The position numbers were made by a program, and so were the translations under genes. The notes under the pieces were generated by a model that made no database searches, had not been told where the DNA came from, and saw only the letters and a list, made by a program, of their open reading frames with translations. From Thermoproteota archaeon (GTDB taxonomy: Archaea > Korarchaeota > Korarchaeia > Korarchaeales > Korarchaeaceae): a DNA stretch of 6,139 bases. Of this stretch, positions 1-5,878 are shown one piece after another (the first letter of the stretch is position 1; every line of letters begins with the position of its first letter). The stretch is from NCBI GenBank assembly GCA_015521385.1, contig WAOH01000012.1:1-6139 (forward strand). The letters are read 5' to 3'.

Positions 1-1
1 T

Positions 2-187
2 TTCCATACTTACTGCCCTGAAACTCCAACATCACTTAGAGGCACACAAAAGTTTGGCTTTGTCGTATTTGAAAGTGAAGAATACATCGCGCACCGCTTC
101 GGAGAACTAGATTTATTCCACAAACGAGCGTGCGGGACAGCGCTCCCTTTTGTAGGGATAATCATTATATTTCCCACGAGTGGGTAG
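2..187 (+). other. Possible 3' end of an unrecognised gene, cut by the window edge
   Basis: Frame 2 is open from the window edge to a TAG at 185-187, about 61 codons with no stop. The translation (for example FGFVVFESEEYIAHRFGELD, then a hydrophobic end with four isoleucines in a row) is protein-like but I recognise no family. Its codons favour GAA, AGA, CGC and CGA rather than the GAG/AGG seen in the other genes, so it would be foreign or not a gene. The TATA box assigned to the antitoxin lies inside its last codons. An open stretch of this length can occur by chance, and the opposite strand is also open here. No intact gene can be supported before 191. Confidence 0.2.
164..172 (+). promoter_or_regulatory. 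TATA box of the vapBC operon
   Basis: The A/T-only stretch ATTATATTT is centred at about 168, in otherwise mixed sequence. Archaeal transcription normally starts about 26 bases downstream of the TATA centre, which here falls at about 194, exactly on the A of the antitoxin ATG. No convincing Shine-Dalgarno match lies upstream of that ATG. The two facts together suggest a leaderless mRNA. The box is seen in the sequence; the start site is inferred from spacing only. Confidence 0.5.
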
Positions 188-193
188 ATATTG

Positions 194-436
194 ATGTCTG
201 CCCACATAGTGGAGATGGACGACAGAGGGAGGGTCCTTATTCCGAAGAGGTTGAGAGAGTCCATAGGATCTAGAAGGTTCCTACTCATCGTTAGAGATGG
301 AAAAATAGAGCTCATCCCATTGGATGATCCGAAAGAGGCCCTCAAAAAGTTGAAAGGGTCTAGGCGGTTTCCCTTTAACTGGGAAGAAGCTAAGAGGATC
401 GCTGAGAGACTGGTGAATGAGGAGGTCGCCAATTGA
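194..436 (+). CDS. vapB: VapB-type antitoxin, AbrB/SpoVT DNA-binding fold
   Basis: This 80-residue protein is the likely antitoxin of the toxin gene that follows. Its N-terminal half carries the AbrB/SpoVT swapped-hairpin signature: DDRGRVLIPKRLRESIG at about residues 9-25, with the usual R-G-R-hydrophobic-x-I-P-K core. This fold dimerises, and in VapBC pairs it binds the operon's own operator. The C-terminal part (about 60-80, FNWEEAKRIAERLVNEEVAN) looks like the amphipathic helix that such antitoxins lay across the toxin's active-site groove. The start is ATG 194; an in-frame TTG directly before it (191) would add one residue. ATG is preferred because a TATA box at 164-172 predicts transcription starting there. 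The stop overlaps the vapC start, so the two are translationally coupled. Autorepression by the VapBC complex is usual for the family and inferred here. Confidence 0.88.
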   Translation: MSAHIVEMDDRGRVLIPKRLRESIGSRRFLLIVRDGKIELIPLDDPKEALKKLKGSRRFPFNWEEAKRIAERLVNEEVAN

Positions 437-837
437 TGCCCTTAATCGAGCTGGATGTACTCCTAGCCTTCATAAATAAATCCGACAAGCATCATGAGGT
501 CGCTTCACGCGTTATAGAAGTGGCGGTTTCTGATGAGAGCTATTACCTCTCCTCGGTAGCCCTGATCGAGATGTCTCTGATCTACAGATCTAGATCGATG
601 GAATTGGAATTGGAGGAGGACCTGAGGCTTCTCCTTTCCCTCTTTAACGGCCGAACGACTCATCTCACTCCTCTGGAAGCGATGAGGGCTGCATGGATCA
701 GGAGGAAATACGGTCTCTCCTTCTTCGATTCCCTGCATGCAGCATTATCGATGAGCCTGGATTCCACCATAATTTCGTTCGATGAGGCGTATAACAGGAT
801 AGAGGGGTTGAGAAGAATCGATCCGAGGGAATGGTAG
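436..837 (+). CDS. vapC: VapC-type PIN-domain ribonuclease toxin
   Basis: A 133-residue PIN-domain protein, a typical VapC length. PIN toxins are Mg/Mn-dependent ribonucleases that cut tRNA, rRNA or mRNA when the antitoxin is lost. All four acidic positions of the active site can be placed: D7 in IELDVLLAFIN, E45 in ALIEMSLIY, D98 in SFFDSLHAAL, and D116 in IISFDEAYNRI. The D98 segment has the family's D-x-L-H-A-A pattern. It therefore appears catalytically intact. The ATG at 436 overlaps the antitoxin stop by one base (TGATG). A TTG at 433 lies just before it and would add one residue. No separate promoter or ribosome-binding site is needed, because coupling to vapB explains expression. The RNA target cannot be read from the sequence. 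No clear T-rich terminator follows directly. Confidence 0.88.
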   Translation: MPLIELDVLLAFINKSDKHHEVASRVIEVAVSDESYYLSSVALIEMSLIYRSRSMELELEEDLRLLLSLFNGRTTHLTPLEAMRAAWIRRKYGLSFFDSLHAALSMSLDSTIISFDEAYNRIEGLRRIDPREW

Positions 838-1052
838 GAGCGAGATCTCTCTAAAGCTTCTAGCCAAATGTTGCTTTCCCCTCTAAGATTCCGGTGAGCC
901 TTGTAACCCCCCAACGTTGGAACCCCAATCCCTTGCGCATAACGGAAGGGTTGTGAGTGACCTCCGTACGACCGCTACGAGAACGAGATCACTCTCTCCT
1001 ATCATTCAAGGTTTACTAAGCCTTTTTACATGGAAATCGGTTGGTGACTGGG
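838..1052. other. Gene-free stretch after vapC
   Basis: I find no gene, tRNA or known RNA motif that can be defended here. A minus-strand frame is open from 914 back into vapC, but most of it is antisense to the toxin. A T-rich run (about 1012-1030, ending CCTTTTTACA) could be a weak terminator or the promoter of the small frame that starts at 1053. Neither reading is strong. Confidence 0.4.
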
Positions 1053-1189
1053 ATGGAGAGGAGAATACTACTCTCCAATGAACTTACGGAGGAGGAGAAA
1101 GAGATCTGGATGGAGCTATGAGGGAGAACGAGTGGCTTTGGGACACTTTGAAGAGGGAGCTAGAGAAGGAAGTAGGTAAGAAGAGATAG
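1053..1189 (+). pseudogene. Tiny two-frame reading frame, possibly a frameshifted small gene
   Basis: An ATG at 1053 follows a good archaeal ribosome-binding site, GGTGA at 1043-1047, five bases upstream. It encodes 22 residues (MERRILLSNELTEEEKEIWM, then EL) and stops at 1119-1121. The stop overlaps an ATG at 1118 in the next frame (ATGA), which opens 23 more residues (MRENEWLWDTLKRELEKEVG, then KKR) to a TAG at 1187-1189. Both halves are charged and helix-forming and would join smoothly if one base were restored near 1117, giving a protein of about 45 residues. Either a one-base deletion broke a small gene, or two coupled micro-ORFs are translated, or a -1 frameshift joins them. The size and charge recall small antitoxin-like proteins, but I recognise no family. 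Confidence 0.35.
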
Positions 1190-1254
1190 TTTGAAGTGTA
1201 AATCTGAGAGACGACTTCTTAATCCTTCGTAAACCGCTTGAACCTATTCATGAT

Positions 1255-1575
1255 CTAGCCCTCTAATTCTAACAACCCCTTGTAATCATCCACCGAGGAT
1301 CCCGTACATCCCGAATCTGTTTACGAGGGCGGAGGTCATCTTATAGGCATGTCCGACGCTGGTTATCATCTTCCCTGCCGCCATTGCACAGTCTTACATG
1401 GAGGCTCCTGCCAGCCTCTCTAAGGTATGTCATAGAAAGCCCAAAGTATATTTCTCGAGAAATTATCATCTATCCTCTCTAGGACTAGCTCCCTTATTAA
1501 GCGATTATCACCCTCACGAGACCTCTCTAGACGGTAGTAAAGTATCTGGACTGATACCACTTGATAGTAGAGTTA
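1255..1575 (-). pseudogene. Possible decayed minus-strand gene in several frames
   Basis: Read leftward, four short frames follow one another closely. The first is open from just after a stop at 1573-1575 and, from a GTG at 1560, gives 46 residues ending at a stop at 1420-1422 (includes LIRELVLERIDDNFSRNILW). The second runs from an ATG at 1433 (MTYLREAGRSLHVRLCNG) to a stop at 1341-1343. The third runs from an ATG at 1384 (includes KMTSALVNRFGMYGIL) to a stop at 1286-1288. The last ends in DDYKGLLELEG at a stop at 1255-1257. The order and close fit suggest one protein interrupted by at least three frame changes. No family is recognised. Purine-rich DNA like this gives protein-like readings easily, so confidence is low. 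An opposing plus-strand frame at 1398-1604 is less convincing. Confidence 0.25.
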
Positions 1576-1726
1576 TGAGTGAGGTGATCCTCAGGACTGA
1601 GTGATAGGCCAGTGGAGAGACCGGAAAACTTCTAGGGAAATTTGTCTATGAACAATCGCGGTACTAGACTAGTATCCAGTGACCGATCAGATCCCCTCCT
1701 TTCGTTGACCCTGTTAGGAATCGCGC

Positions 1727-1908
1727 ATGATCACGCGTAGCCTCCTGATGTACTCCGTCCCAGGGGTCCTAGAGGAGCTTGCGTCAGGGATCGCGTTCGA
1801 GGTCGCCCTGATATCCTCATTCACTCCTTCCCGATCTTACTCTACGACCTCATCGAGATGTTCCACAGGAGCTTAAGGGAAGCGATCGTACTAGGAGGAT
1901 CTAGTGGG
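1727..1908 (+). pseudogene. Broken hydrophobic plus-strand fragment
   Basis: An ATG at 1727 opens a frame whose first 30 residues look coding (MYSVPGVLEELASGIAFEVA) but which then turns to serine/threonine-rich nonsense and stops at 1874-1876. From about 1810 the neighbouring frame takes over with DILIHSFPILLYDLIEMF followed by HRSLREAIVLGG, running up to and over the 3' end of the convergent chaperone gene at 1891. Joining the two halves needs one frame change near 1805-1811. The joined piece of about 60 residues resembles a membrane-protein segment. It has no clear ribosome-binding site, and I cannot name a family. It is best read as a remnant, with modest confidence. Confidence 0.25.
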
Positions 1909-2529
1909 GATTCCCCACCTGAGGGCCTCCCTTTTGAGGGTCTCCTCCACCGCCCTCAAGATCAGCGGGTAGAGCCTCCCCTCGCTCTCCCTCTCGACAC
2001 ACTCCCTGAGGGATCCGACCCACTCCAACATCCTGCTCAAGATGGTCCTGAGGTCCTCCCGGGCCCTCTCCGCCTCCTCCCCCTCGCCAGACTCGGCTGT
2101 GGTTATCAGGAAGGAGAGGAAGGATAGCTCTGCAGCGATATGCTCGGGTAGGTCCTCAAAGCTCTCCTTCACTCTCACCCCCCACCTCCTCATCATCTCC
2201 AGCAAGTAGCCAGCCTCCCTCAGAACCTCCCTCCTCCCAGTCCTCTGTACCGACTCGTAGGGGGGACAGGGCGTTCCGCCTAGGGAGGATATGAAGAGGC
2301 GGGTATACTCCCTCCTAGCCCTCATGAGCTCCTCTTCCCTAGATAGGCTCAGGAGCTCTTCCCTCAGCTTCCCCACCAAGCCCTCTCCCAGCATCCCCAG
2401 AAGGGACCTAGATAGCAGGGAGCTCGAGGCCATACTCACCACCCTCTCCCTGAACTCGTCGGAGGGATAGGTCATCAGGAACGAGAGGATGGCAATAGCC
2501 GAGCCTGGTTTGACCTCCTCTCCTTCCAA
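1891..2529 (-). CDS. torD: TorD/DmsD-family molybdoenzyme maturation chaperone
   Basis: This 212-residue, mostly helical cytoplasmic protein belongs to the TorD/DmsD/NarJ-type chaperones, which bind the Tat leader and folding intermediates of a molybdoenzyme so the cofactor is loaded before export. Family marks are visible: EYTRLF at about 74-79, the P-P-Y-E-S motif at 89-93 after GGTPC, and DLPEHIAAELSFLSFL at 126-141, which matches the D-H-x-x-x-E-L-x-F block of the family. The length is typical. The start is a TTG at 2529, the only usable start before the conserved N-terminal helix. A GGTG eight bases upstream may be the ribosome-binding site, and a TATA box lies at 2561-2570. It diverges from the catalytic subunit gene at 2737, its probable client. 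Its 3' end meets the remnant fragment at 1727-1908. Confidence 0.85.
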   Translation of the reverse strand: MEGEEVKPGSAIAILSFLMTYPSDEFRERVVSMASSSLLSRSLLGMLGEGLVGKLREELLSLSREEELMRARREYTRLFISSLGGTPCPPYESVQRTGRREVLREAGYLLEMMRRWGVRVKESFEDLPEHIAAELSFLSFLITTAESGEGEEAERAREDLRTILSRMLEWVGSLRECVERESEGRLYPLILRAVEETLKREALRWGIPTRSS

Positions 2530-2560
2530 CCCTATAGCACCAAGCTCGGTCCTTGAGATC

Positions 2561-2570
2561 CAATATAAAG
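2561..2570 (-). promoter_or_regulatory. TATA box for the TorD-family gene
   Basis: On the minus strand the bases read CTTTATATTG, close to the archaeal TATA consensus. Transcription about 26 bases downstream would begin near 2540 and leave a leader of roughly 11 bases before the TTG at 2529. The placement is from spacing only. Confidence 0.5.
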
Positions 2571-2675
2571 GGTACGTTTTATTGTACTCATGCGAGATCA
2601 GTCAGCCCTCTTTTTAACATACAGGATTTTGTATAACAATAATTAAGCAATAGAAACTCACATGAAGTAAGACTT

Positions 2676-2689
2676 AACGTGTCAACGTT
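2676..2689. repeat. Short inverted repeat, possible operator
   Basis: AACGT at 2676-2680 and ACGTT at 2685-2689 are perfect inverted copies separated by four bases. The right arm runs into the TATA box at 2688-2697, so a bound regulator here would block or help TBP/TFB binding at the reductase operon. Five-base arms are short and may be chance. No regulator gene is present in the window to pair with it. Confidence 0.3.
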
Positions 2690-2697
2690 TATAATAT
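2688..2697 (+). promoter_or_regulatory. TATA box of the reductase operon
   Basis: TTTATAATAT is the best TATA match upstream of the catalytic subunit gene. A start about 26 bases downstream would fall near 2718 and leave a leader of about 19 bases that includes the ribosome-binding site at 2726-2734. A second A/T-rich stretch at 2706-2716 (TACATAAATAA) is too close to the gene to leave that site on the transcript. Confidence 0.55.
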
Positions 2698-2725
2698 TAC
2701 AATGGTACATAAATAAGTTCGTTCA

Positions 2726-2734
2726 GAGGTGATC
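2726..2734 (+). promoter_or_regulatory. Strong ribosome-binding site for the catalytic subunit
   Basis: GAGGTGATC is an unbroken nine-base complement to the usual 3' end of archaeal 16S rRNA. It ends two bases before the ATG at 2737, which fixes that start. It is the strongest such site in the window and suggests efficient translation of the large subunit. Confidence 0.75.
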
Positions 2735-2736
2735 TG

Positions 2737-5277
2737 ATGCTCTCTCTCAGCAGGAAGGATTTCCTGAAGCTGGCGGGCCTCACTGGCGCGCTACTCTTGA
2801 TAGAGAGGGGCCCGGTTGAGGACGTCAGGAGAGCCTTGGCGGCCGCGGGCGAGGCAAAGGGCGAGGAGAGGAGGTACCTAGAGTGCGGCGTTTGCGGGGC
2901 CAAGTGCGTTTTGGTGGCCAGGCTCGATGAGAACGGGAGGATATTCAAGATAGAGGGTGATCCTAGGGACCCGGTCTCTAGGGGAAAGCCGTGCGTCAAG
3001 GGCAGGAACTCTTTTCACATGTTCTACGATCCGGACAGGTTAAAGGTTCCGCTCAAGAGGACCAATCCCAAGAGATCTCTCATAAAAGACTCTGAAGGCG
3101 CTATAGTGGGTGTGGAGGATCCGGGATGGGTTGAGGTGAGCTGGGACGAGGCCCTCGACGCGATAGCCGATAAAATAGCAGAGGCCATAAGGACGGAGGG
3201 TCCCCAGTCGATAGTCTTCATAGGCCACGGTAAGGGATCCGACCTCGCCTCCTTGATAGGGACGCCGAACGTGATAAAACACCACACGACCTGCCACAGC
3301 ACGAGGGATGTTACCGTCAAGGCATCCTTAGGAGGGAGCCTTGCTCTACCCGATCTCGCGAACTCCAAGCTGATCATAAGCTTCGGCCATGACATGCCGG
3401 GGAAGTCCAAGAACCCCTTCCCTTGGATGTTCGCGGAGGCCAAGAGGAAGGGAGCTAGGATCGTCGTCTTCGATCCGAGGCTATCGATGACCGCCAATCT
3501 GGCCGACGAGTGGGTGCCCATAAGGCCCGGAACCGACGCGGCCATCCTCCTCGCCATGTTGAACGTCGTGCTCACCGAGGGGCTTTACGATGAGGAGTTC
3601 ACTAGGAAGTACACCAATGCACCCCATCTGATCGGAGAGGACGGGCTTCCGGTCAAGGAGGGAGACAGCTACCTAGTCTACGATGAGATCAGGGGAGAGG
3701 TGATCCGAGAGGAGGAGTCCTCGAGGCCCGCGCTGATCTGGGAGGGAGAACTCGGCGGGGCTAGGGTGAGGACCGCGCTCAAGGCGATACTGGAGGCCGT
3801 AAGGGATAGAACGCCGGAATGGGCATCTTCCATCTCCGGGGTACCGGCGGAGAGGATCAGAGAGCTCGCTAGGGATTTCGCTAGGATCAAGCCCGCCTGC
3901 ATTCCGTACTGGAAGAGGGACGGTGGCCTCGGTCCCAACAGGGGTCAGGGGGTGGAGGGGCTCAAGGCCGCAACCATCCTCATGGCTATCACTGGGAATG
4001 TGGAGGTCAGGGGAGGCTGGGTCTTCAACAGGACCGCCAAGAAGGCCATAGGAAAGGCCGTGAGCAAGAAGGCTAGGAAGAGCCTGGCCGAGCTATACCC
4101 GATTCCGGAGGAGTACAGGGGCAAGAGGATAGATGAGGGCGAGAAGTTCCCCATATACTTCAAATTCACCAAGGAGGGTCTCTACCAGAAGCTTTGGTAC
4201 AACATACTCAACGACGATCCCTATCCAGTGAGGGTCCTTCTGATAACGGCCCAGAGCTTCAGCTCCTTCATGGACTCGGAGCTCGCCGTCCGGGCGATAA
4301 ATCATGTGGTGGAGAATGGCGGTATCGTGGTGAACATAAACATATATCCCGACGAGGTTGCAGCCCTCTCAGACTTCGTGCTCCCGGATAGGACCTTCCA
4401 CACGTCCAGCGGGATAGGCTTCTCCAAGTCTATAGACTTCCACGCTAGGGCGAACTTCAAAGAGGGCCTGAAGGACATATACCCGAACACGAGAAGTAAC
4501 AGCTCGATATTCAAGGAGCTGGCGTACAGGATCGGGGAGAAGTTGGGGATATCCAAGGAGGAACTGAAGGCCGAGTACCTGCCAGAGAGCATGGTGTTAT
4601 CGAAGCAGGAGGTCATGGAGAGGCAGGTGAAGAGGTATTCCGAGATCTACGGGGTGAAGCTCACGCTGGAGGACCTGAAGCGCCAGAAGATAGTGAGTAT
4701 ACCGTGGAAGCCGAAGTCCCTGACCCAGCTGGGGACCCCAAGCGGGAGGATCGAAATTTACCCGACCCTGCTCGCGGAGAAGGGATACGATCCCCTCCCA
4801 AGGTGGAGGGACGAGTTCACCGCCAAGGAGTTGGGAGCTGGGGAGCTTGTCCTCGTCACCAGCGTTTTCGCGATGAACAGGCACACCAAGCTCGTTAACG
4901 TGGATACGATAAGGACGATACTGATGAAGCACAGGGCCAACATGATCTGGATCCATCCCAAGACCGCCTCCGAGCTGGGGGTATCGGAGGGAGATGAGGT
5001 CGTCGTTTACCCTGTCAGGTCCTTCTACAGTAAGGGAGATGGAGAATTCGTTGAAGTGCCAAAGGTGGGGGTTAGGGGGAGGGTTCATGTGACCGAGATG
5101 ATAAGGCGGGATTGCGTCTTCATCCCTCACGGGCTGTCCCAGTACTCCAAGTACATGAGGTCCTACATGTTTGCCCCGTCTGACGGGGCGATAAAACACA
5201 TCTGGGTGAGCTACAGCGATCCCTCCGGCTCATCGGCAGACCAGGATGTGGTGGTGAAGGTGAGGAGGGTGATGTGA
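2737..5277 (+). CDS. Molybdopterin oxidoreductase catalytic subunit, PsrA/PhsA-like
   Basis: This 846-residue protein is a DMSO-reductase-family enzyme holding Mo or W on two pyranopterins plus one [4Fe-4S] cluster. Residues 5-22 form a Tat-like leader, SRKDFLK followed by LAGLTGALLLI, with R-K instead of the usual R-R. The cluster ligands are C50, C53, C57 and C86, with K88 in the position of the conserved electron-relay lysine. C186 in HHTTCHSTRD is the probable metal ligand, as in PsrA/PhsA-type enzymes. Later marks include PYWKRDGG and AITGNVEVRGG (about 390-427), DEVAALSDFVLPD (539-551), and the C-terminal cofactor-binding barrel from about 700. It is longer than a typical PsrA of about 765 residues, partly through an acidic segment near 298-335. 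The B and C subunits follow, so it is probably a quinol-linked, membrane-attached reductase facing outward. The substrate is not decidable; thiosulfate, polysulfide, tetrathionate or arsenate all remain open. Confidence 0.9.
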   Translation: MLSLSRKDFLKLAGLTGALLLIERGPVEDVRRALAAAGEAKGEERRYLECGVCGAKCVLVARLDENGRIFKIEGDPRDPVSRGKPCVKGRNSFHMFYDPDRLKVPLKRTNPKRSLIKDSEGAIVGVEDPGWVEVSWDEALDAIADKIAEAIRTEGPQSIVFIGHGKGSDLASLIGTPNVIKHHTTCHSTRDVTVKASLGGSLALPDLANSKLIISFGHDMPGKSKNPFPWMFAEAKRKGARIVVFDPRLSMTANLADEWVPIRPGTDAAILLAMLNVVLTEGLYDEEFTRKYTNAPHLIGEDGLPVKEGDSYLVYDEIRGEVIREEESSRPALIWEGELGGARVRTALKAILEAVRDRTPEWASSISGVPAERIRELARDFARIKPACIPYWKRDGGLGPNRGQGVEGLKAATILMAITGNVEVRGGWVFNRTAKKAIGKAVSKKARKSLAELYPIPEEYRGKRIDEGEKFPIYFKFTKEGLYQKLWYNILNDDPYPVRVLLITAQSFSSFMDSELAVRAINHVVENGGIVVNINIYPDEVAALSDFVLPDRTFHTSSGIGFSKSIDFHARANFKEGLKDIYPNTRSNSSIFKELAYRIGEKLGISKEELKAEYLPESMVLSKQEVMERQVKRYSEIYGVKLTLEDLKRQKIVSIPWKPKSLTQLGTPSGRIEIYPTLLAEKGYDPLPRWRDEFTAKELGAGELVLVTSVFAMNRHTKLVNVDTIRTILMKHRANMIWIHPKTASELGVSEGDEVVVYPVRSFYSKGDGEFVEVPKVGVRGRVHVTEMIRRDCVFIPHGLSQYSKYMRSYMFAPSDGAIKHIWVSYSDPSGSSADQDVVVKVRRVM

Positions 5278-5284
5278 GGGGGTG

Positions 5285-5878
5285 ATGGCGTTGGTGAGGT
5301 ACGGTATGGTAATAGACCTCAGGACCTGCATAGGCTGCTTCTCCTGCGTGACAGCCTGCAGCCAGGAGAACTCGAGGGCGCTTGGAGCGGAGGTGCAGTT
5401 AGGGGCTAGGACGGACATCCACTTAGTTGAAAGGGGTGTCCAGCCGAACACAAGGCTCCTCTTCCACCACATGATATGCAGGCACTGCGAGAACCCGCCC
5501 TGCGTCAGCGTATGCCCGACGGGGGCCAGCTACGTTACCGAGGACGGGGTGATCCTGATAGATTACGACCTCTGCATAGGATGCAAGTACTGCATCGTCG
5601 CCTGCCCCTTCAACGCTAGGTACGTGCACGAATCCCTAGGGGCGCCCGATAAGTGCACATTCTGCTACCACAGGGTAAAGGATGGTCTCGAGCCGGCCTG
5701 CGTAGAGGCCTGCCCTACCTTCTCCAGGATATTCGGAGACCTCGACGATCCTGAGAGCGAGGTCAGCAGGCTGGTGTCGTCAGGAGCCGTCCCAGTAGGA
5801 TCCTGGCACAACACCGGGCCGAAGGTGTACTACGTGCCCAACGTAGTTAAGCCCAAGTGGGGAGGTGGGGAGGAATGA
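5285..5878 (+). CDS. Four-cluster ferredoxin-like electron-transfer subunit (PsrB/DmsB/NrfC type)
   Basis: This 197-residue iron-sulfur protein passes electrons between the membrane quinol subunit and the catalytic subunit. Sixteen cysteines fall in the four family motifs: C15-C18-C21-C25, C65-C68-C73-C77 (CRHCENPPC), C97-C100-C103-C107 (CIGCKYC), and C124-C127-C139-C143. All are complete, so four [4Fe-4S] clusters are expected. It has no signal peptide of its own, as is usual when the B subunit is exported bound to the A subunit. The start is ATG 5285; an in-frame GTG directly before it (5282) would add one residue. GGAGGGTGAT at 5264-5273, inside the end of the upstream gene, or GAGGG at 5276-5280 can serve as ribosome-binding site. 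It begins seven bases after the catalytic subunit's stop codon and overlaps the next gene, so the three are one operon. Confidence 0.93.
   Translation: MALVRYGMVIDLRTCIGCFSCVTACSQENSRALGAEVQLGARTDIHLVERGVQPNTRLLFHHMICRHCENPPCVSVCPTGASYVTEDGVILIDYDLCIGCKYCIVACPFNARYVHESLGAPDKCTFCYHRVKDGLEPACVEACPTFSRIFGDLDDPESEVSRLVSSGAVPVGSWHNTGPKVYYVPNVVKPKWGGGEE

Noticed and set aside
10..432. 140-codon minus-strand open frame over the antitoxin
   Set aside because: Most of it is antisense to the AbrB-type antitoxin, its serine- and leucine-rich translation matches no family, and the plus-strand gene has a clear domain.
660..914. 84-codon minus-strand frame across the end of vapC
   Set aside because: Two thirds is antisense to the PIN domain, including two catalytic-residue segments. 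The free part after 837 (GGYKAHRNLRGESNIWLEAL) reads plausibly but is too short to support.
861..960. Possible tRNA or CRISPR-repeat-like sequence
   Set aside because: No T-loop consensus, no cloverleaf pairing and no second copy of any repeat unit was found in the window.
1416..1530. Recurring CCTCTCTA-type octamers as a repeat family
   Set aside because: The copies are irregularly spaced and read as Leu-Glu-Arg codons on the minus strand, so composition and codon use explain them.
1398..1604. 68-codon plus-strand frame in the gene-poor zone
   Set aside because: It has no ribosome-binding site and a low-quality composition, and the opposite strand gives more protein-like readings over the same bases.
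1858..2127. 89-codon proline- and leucine-rich plus-strand frame
   Set aside because: It is a shadow of the TorD-family gene on the minus strand. Only its first dozen codons, before that gene's end, were considered as part of a remnant.
4597..5199. 200-codon minus-strand frame inside the catalytic subunit gene
   Set aside because: It is a long antisense shadow in GC-rich coding DNA, rich in P, H, L and G, while the plus strand encodes the conserved C-terminal cofactor-binding domain.
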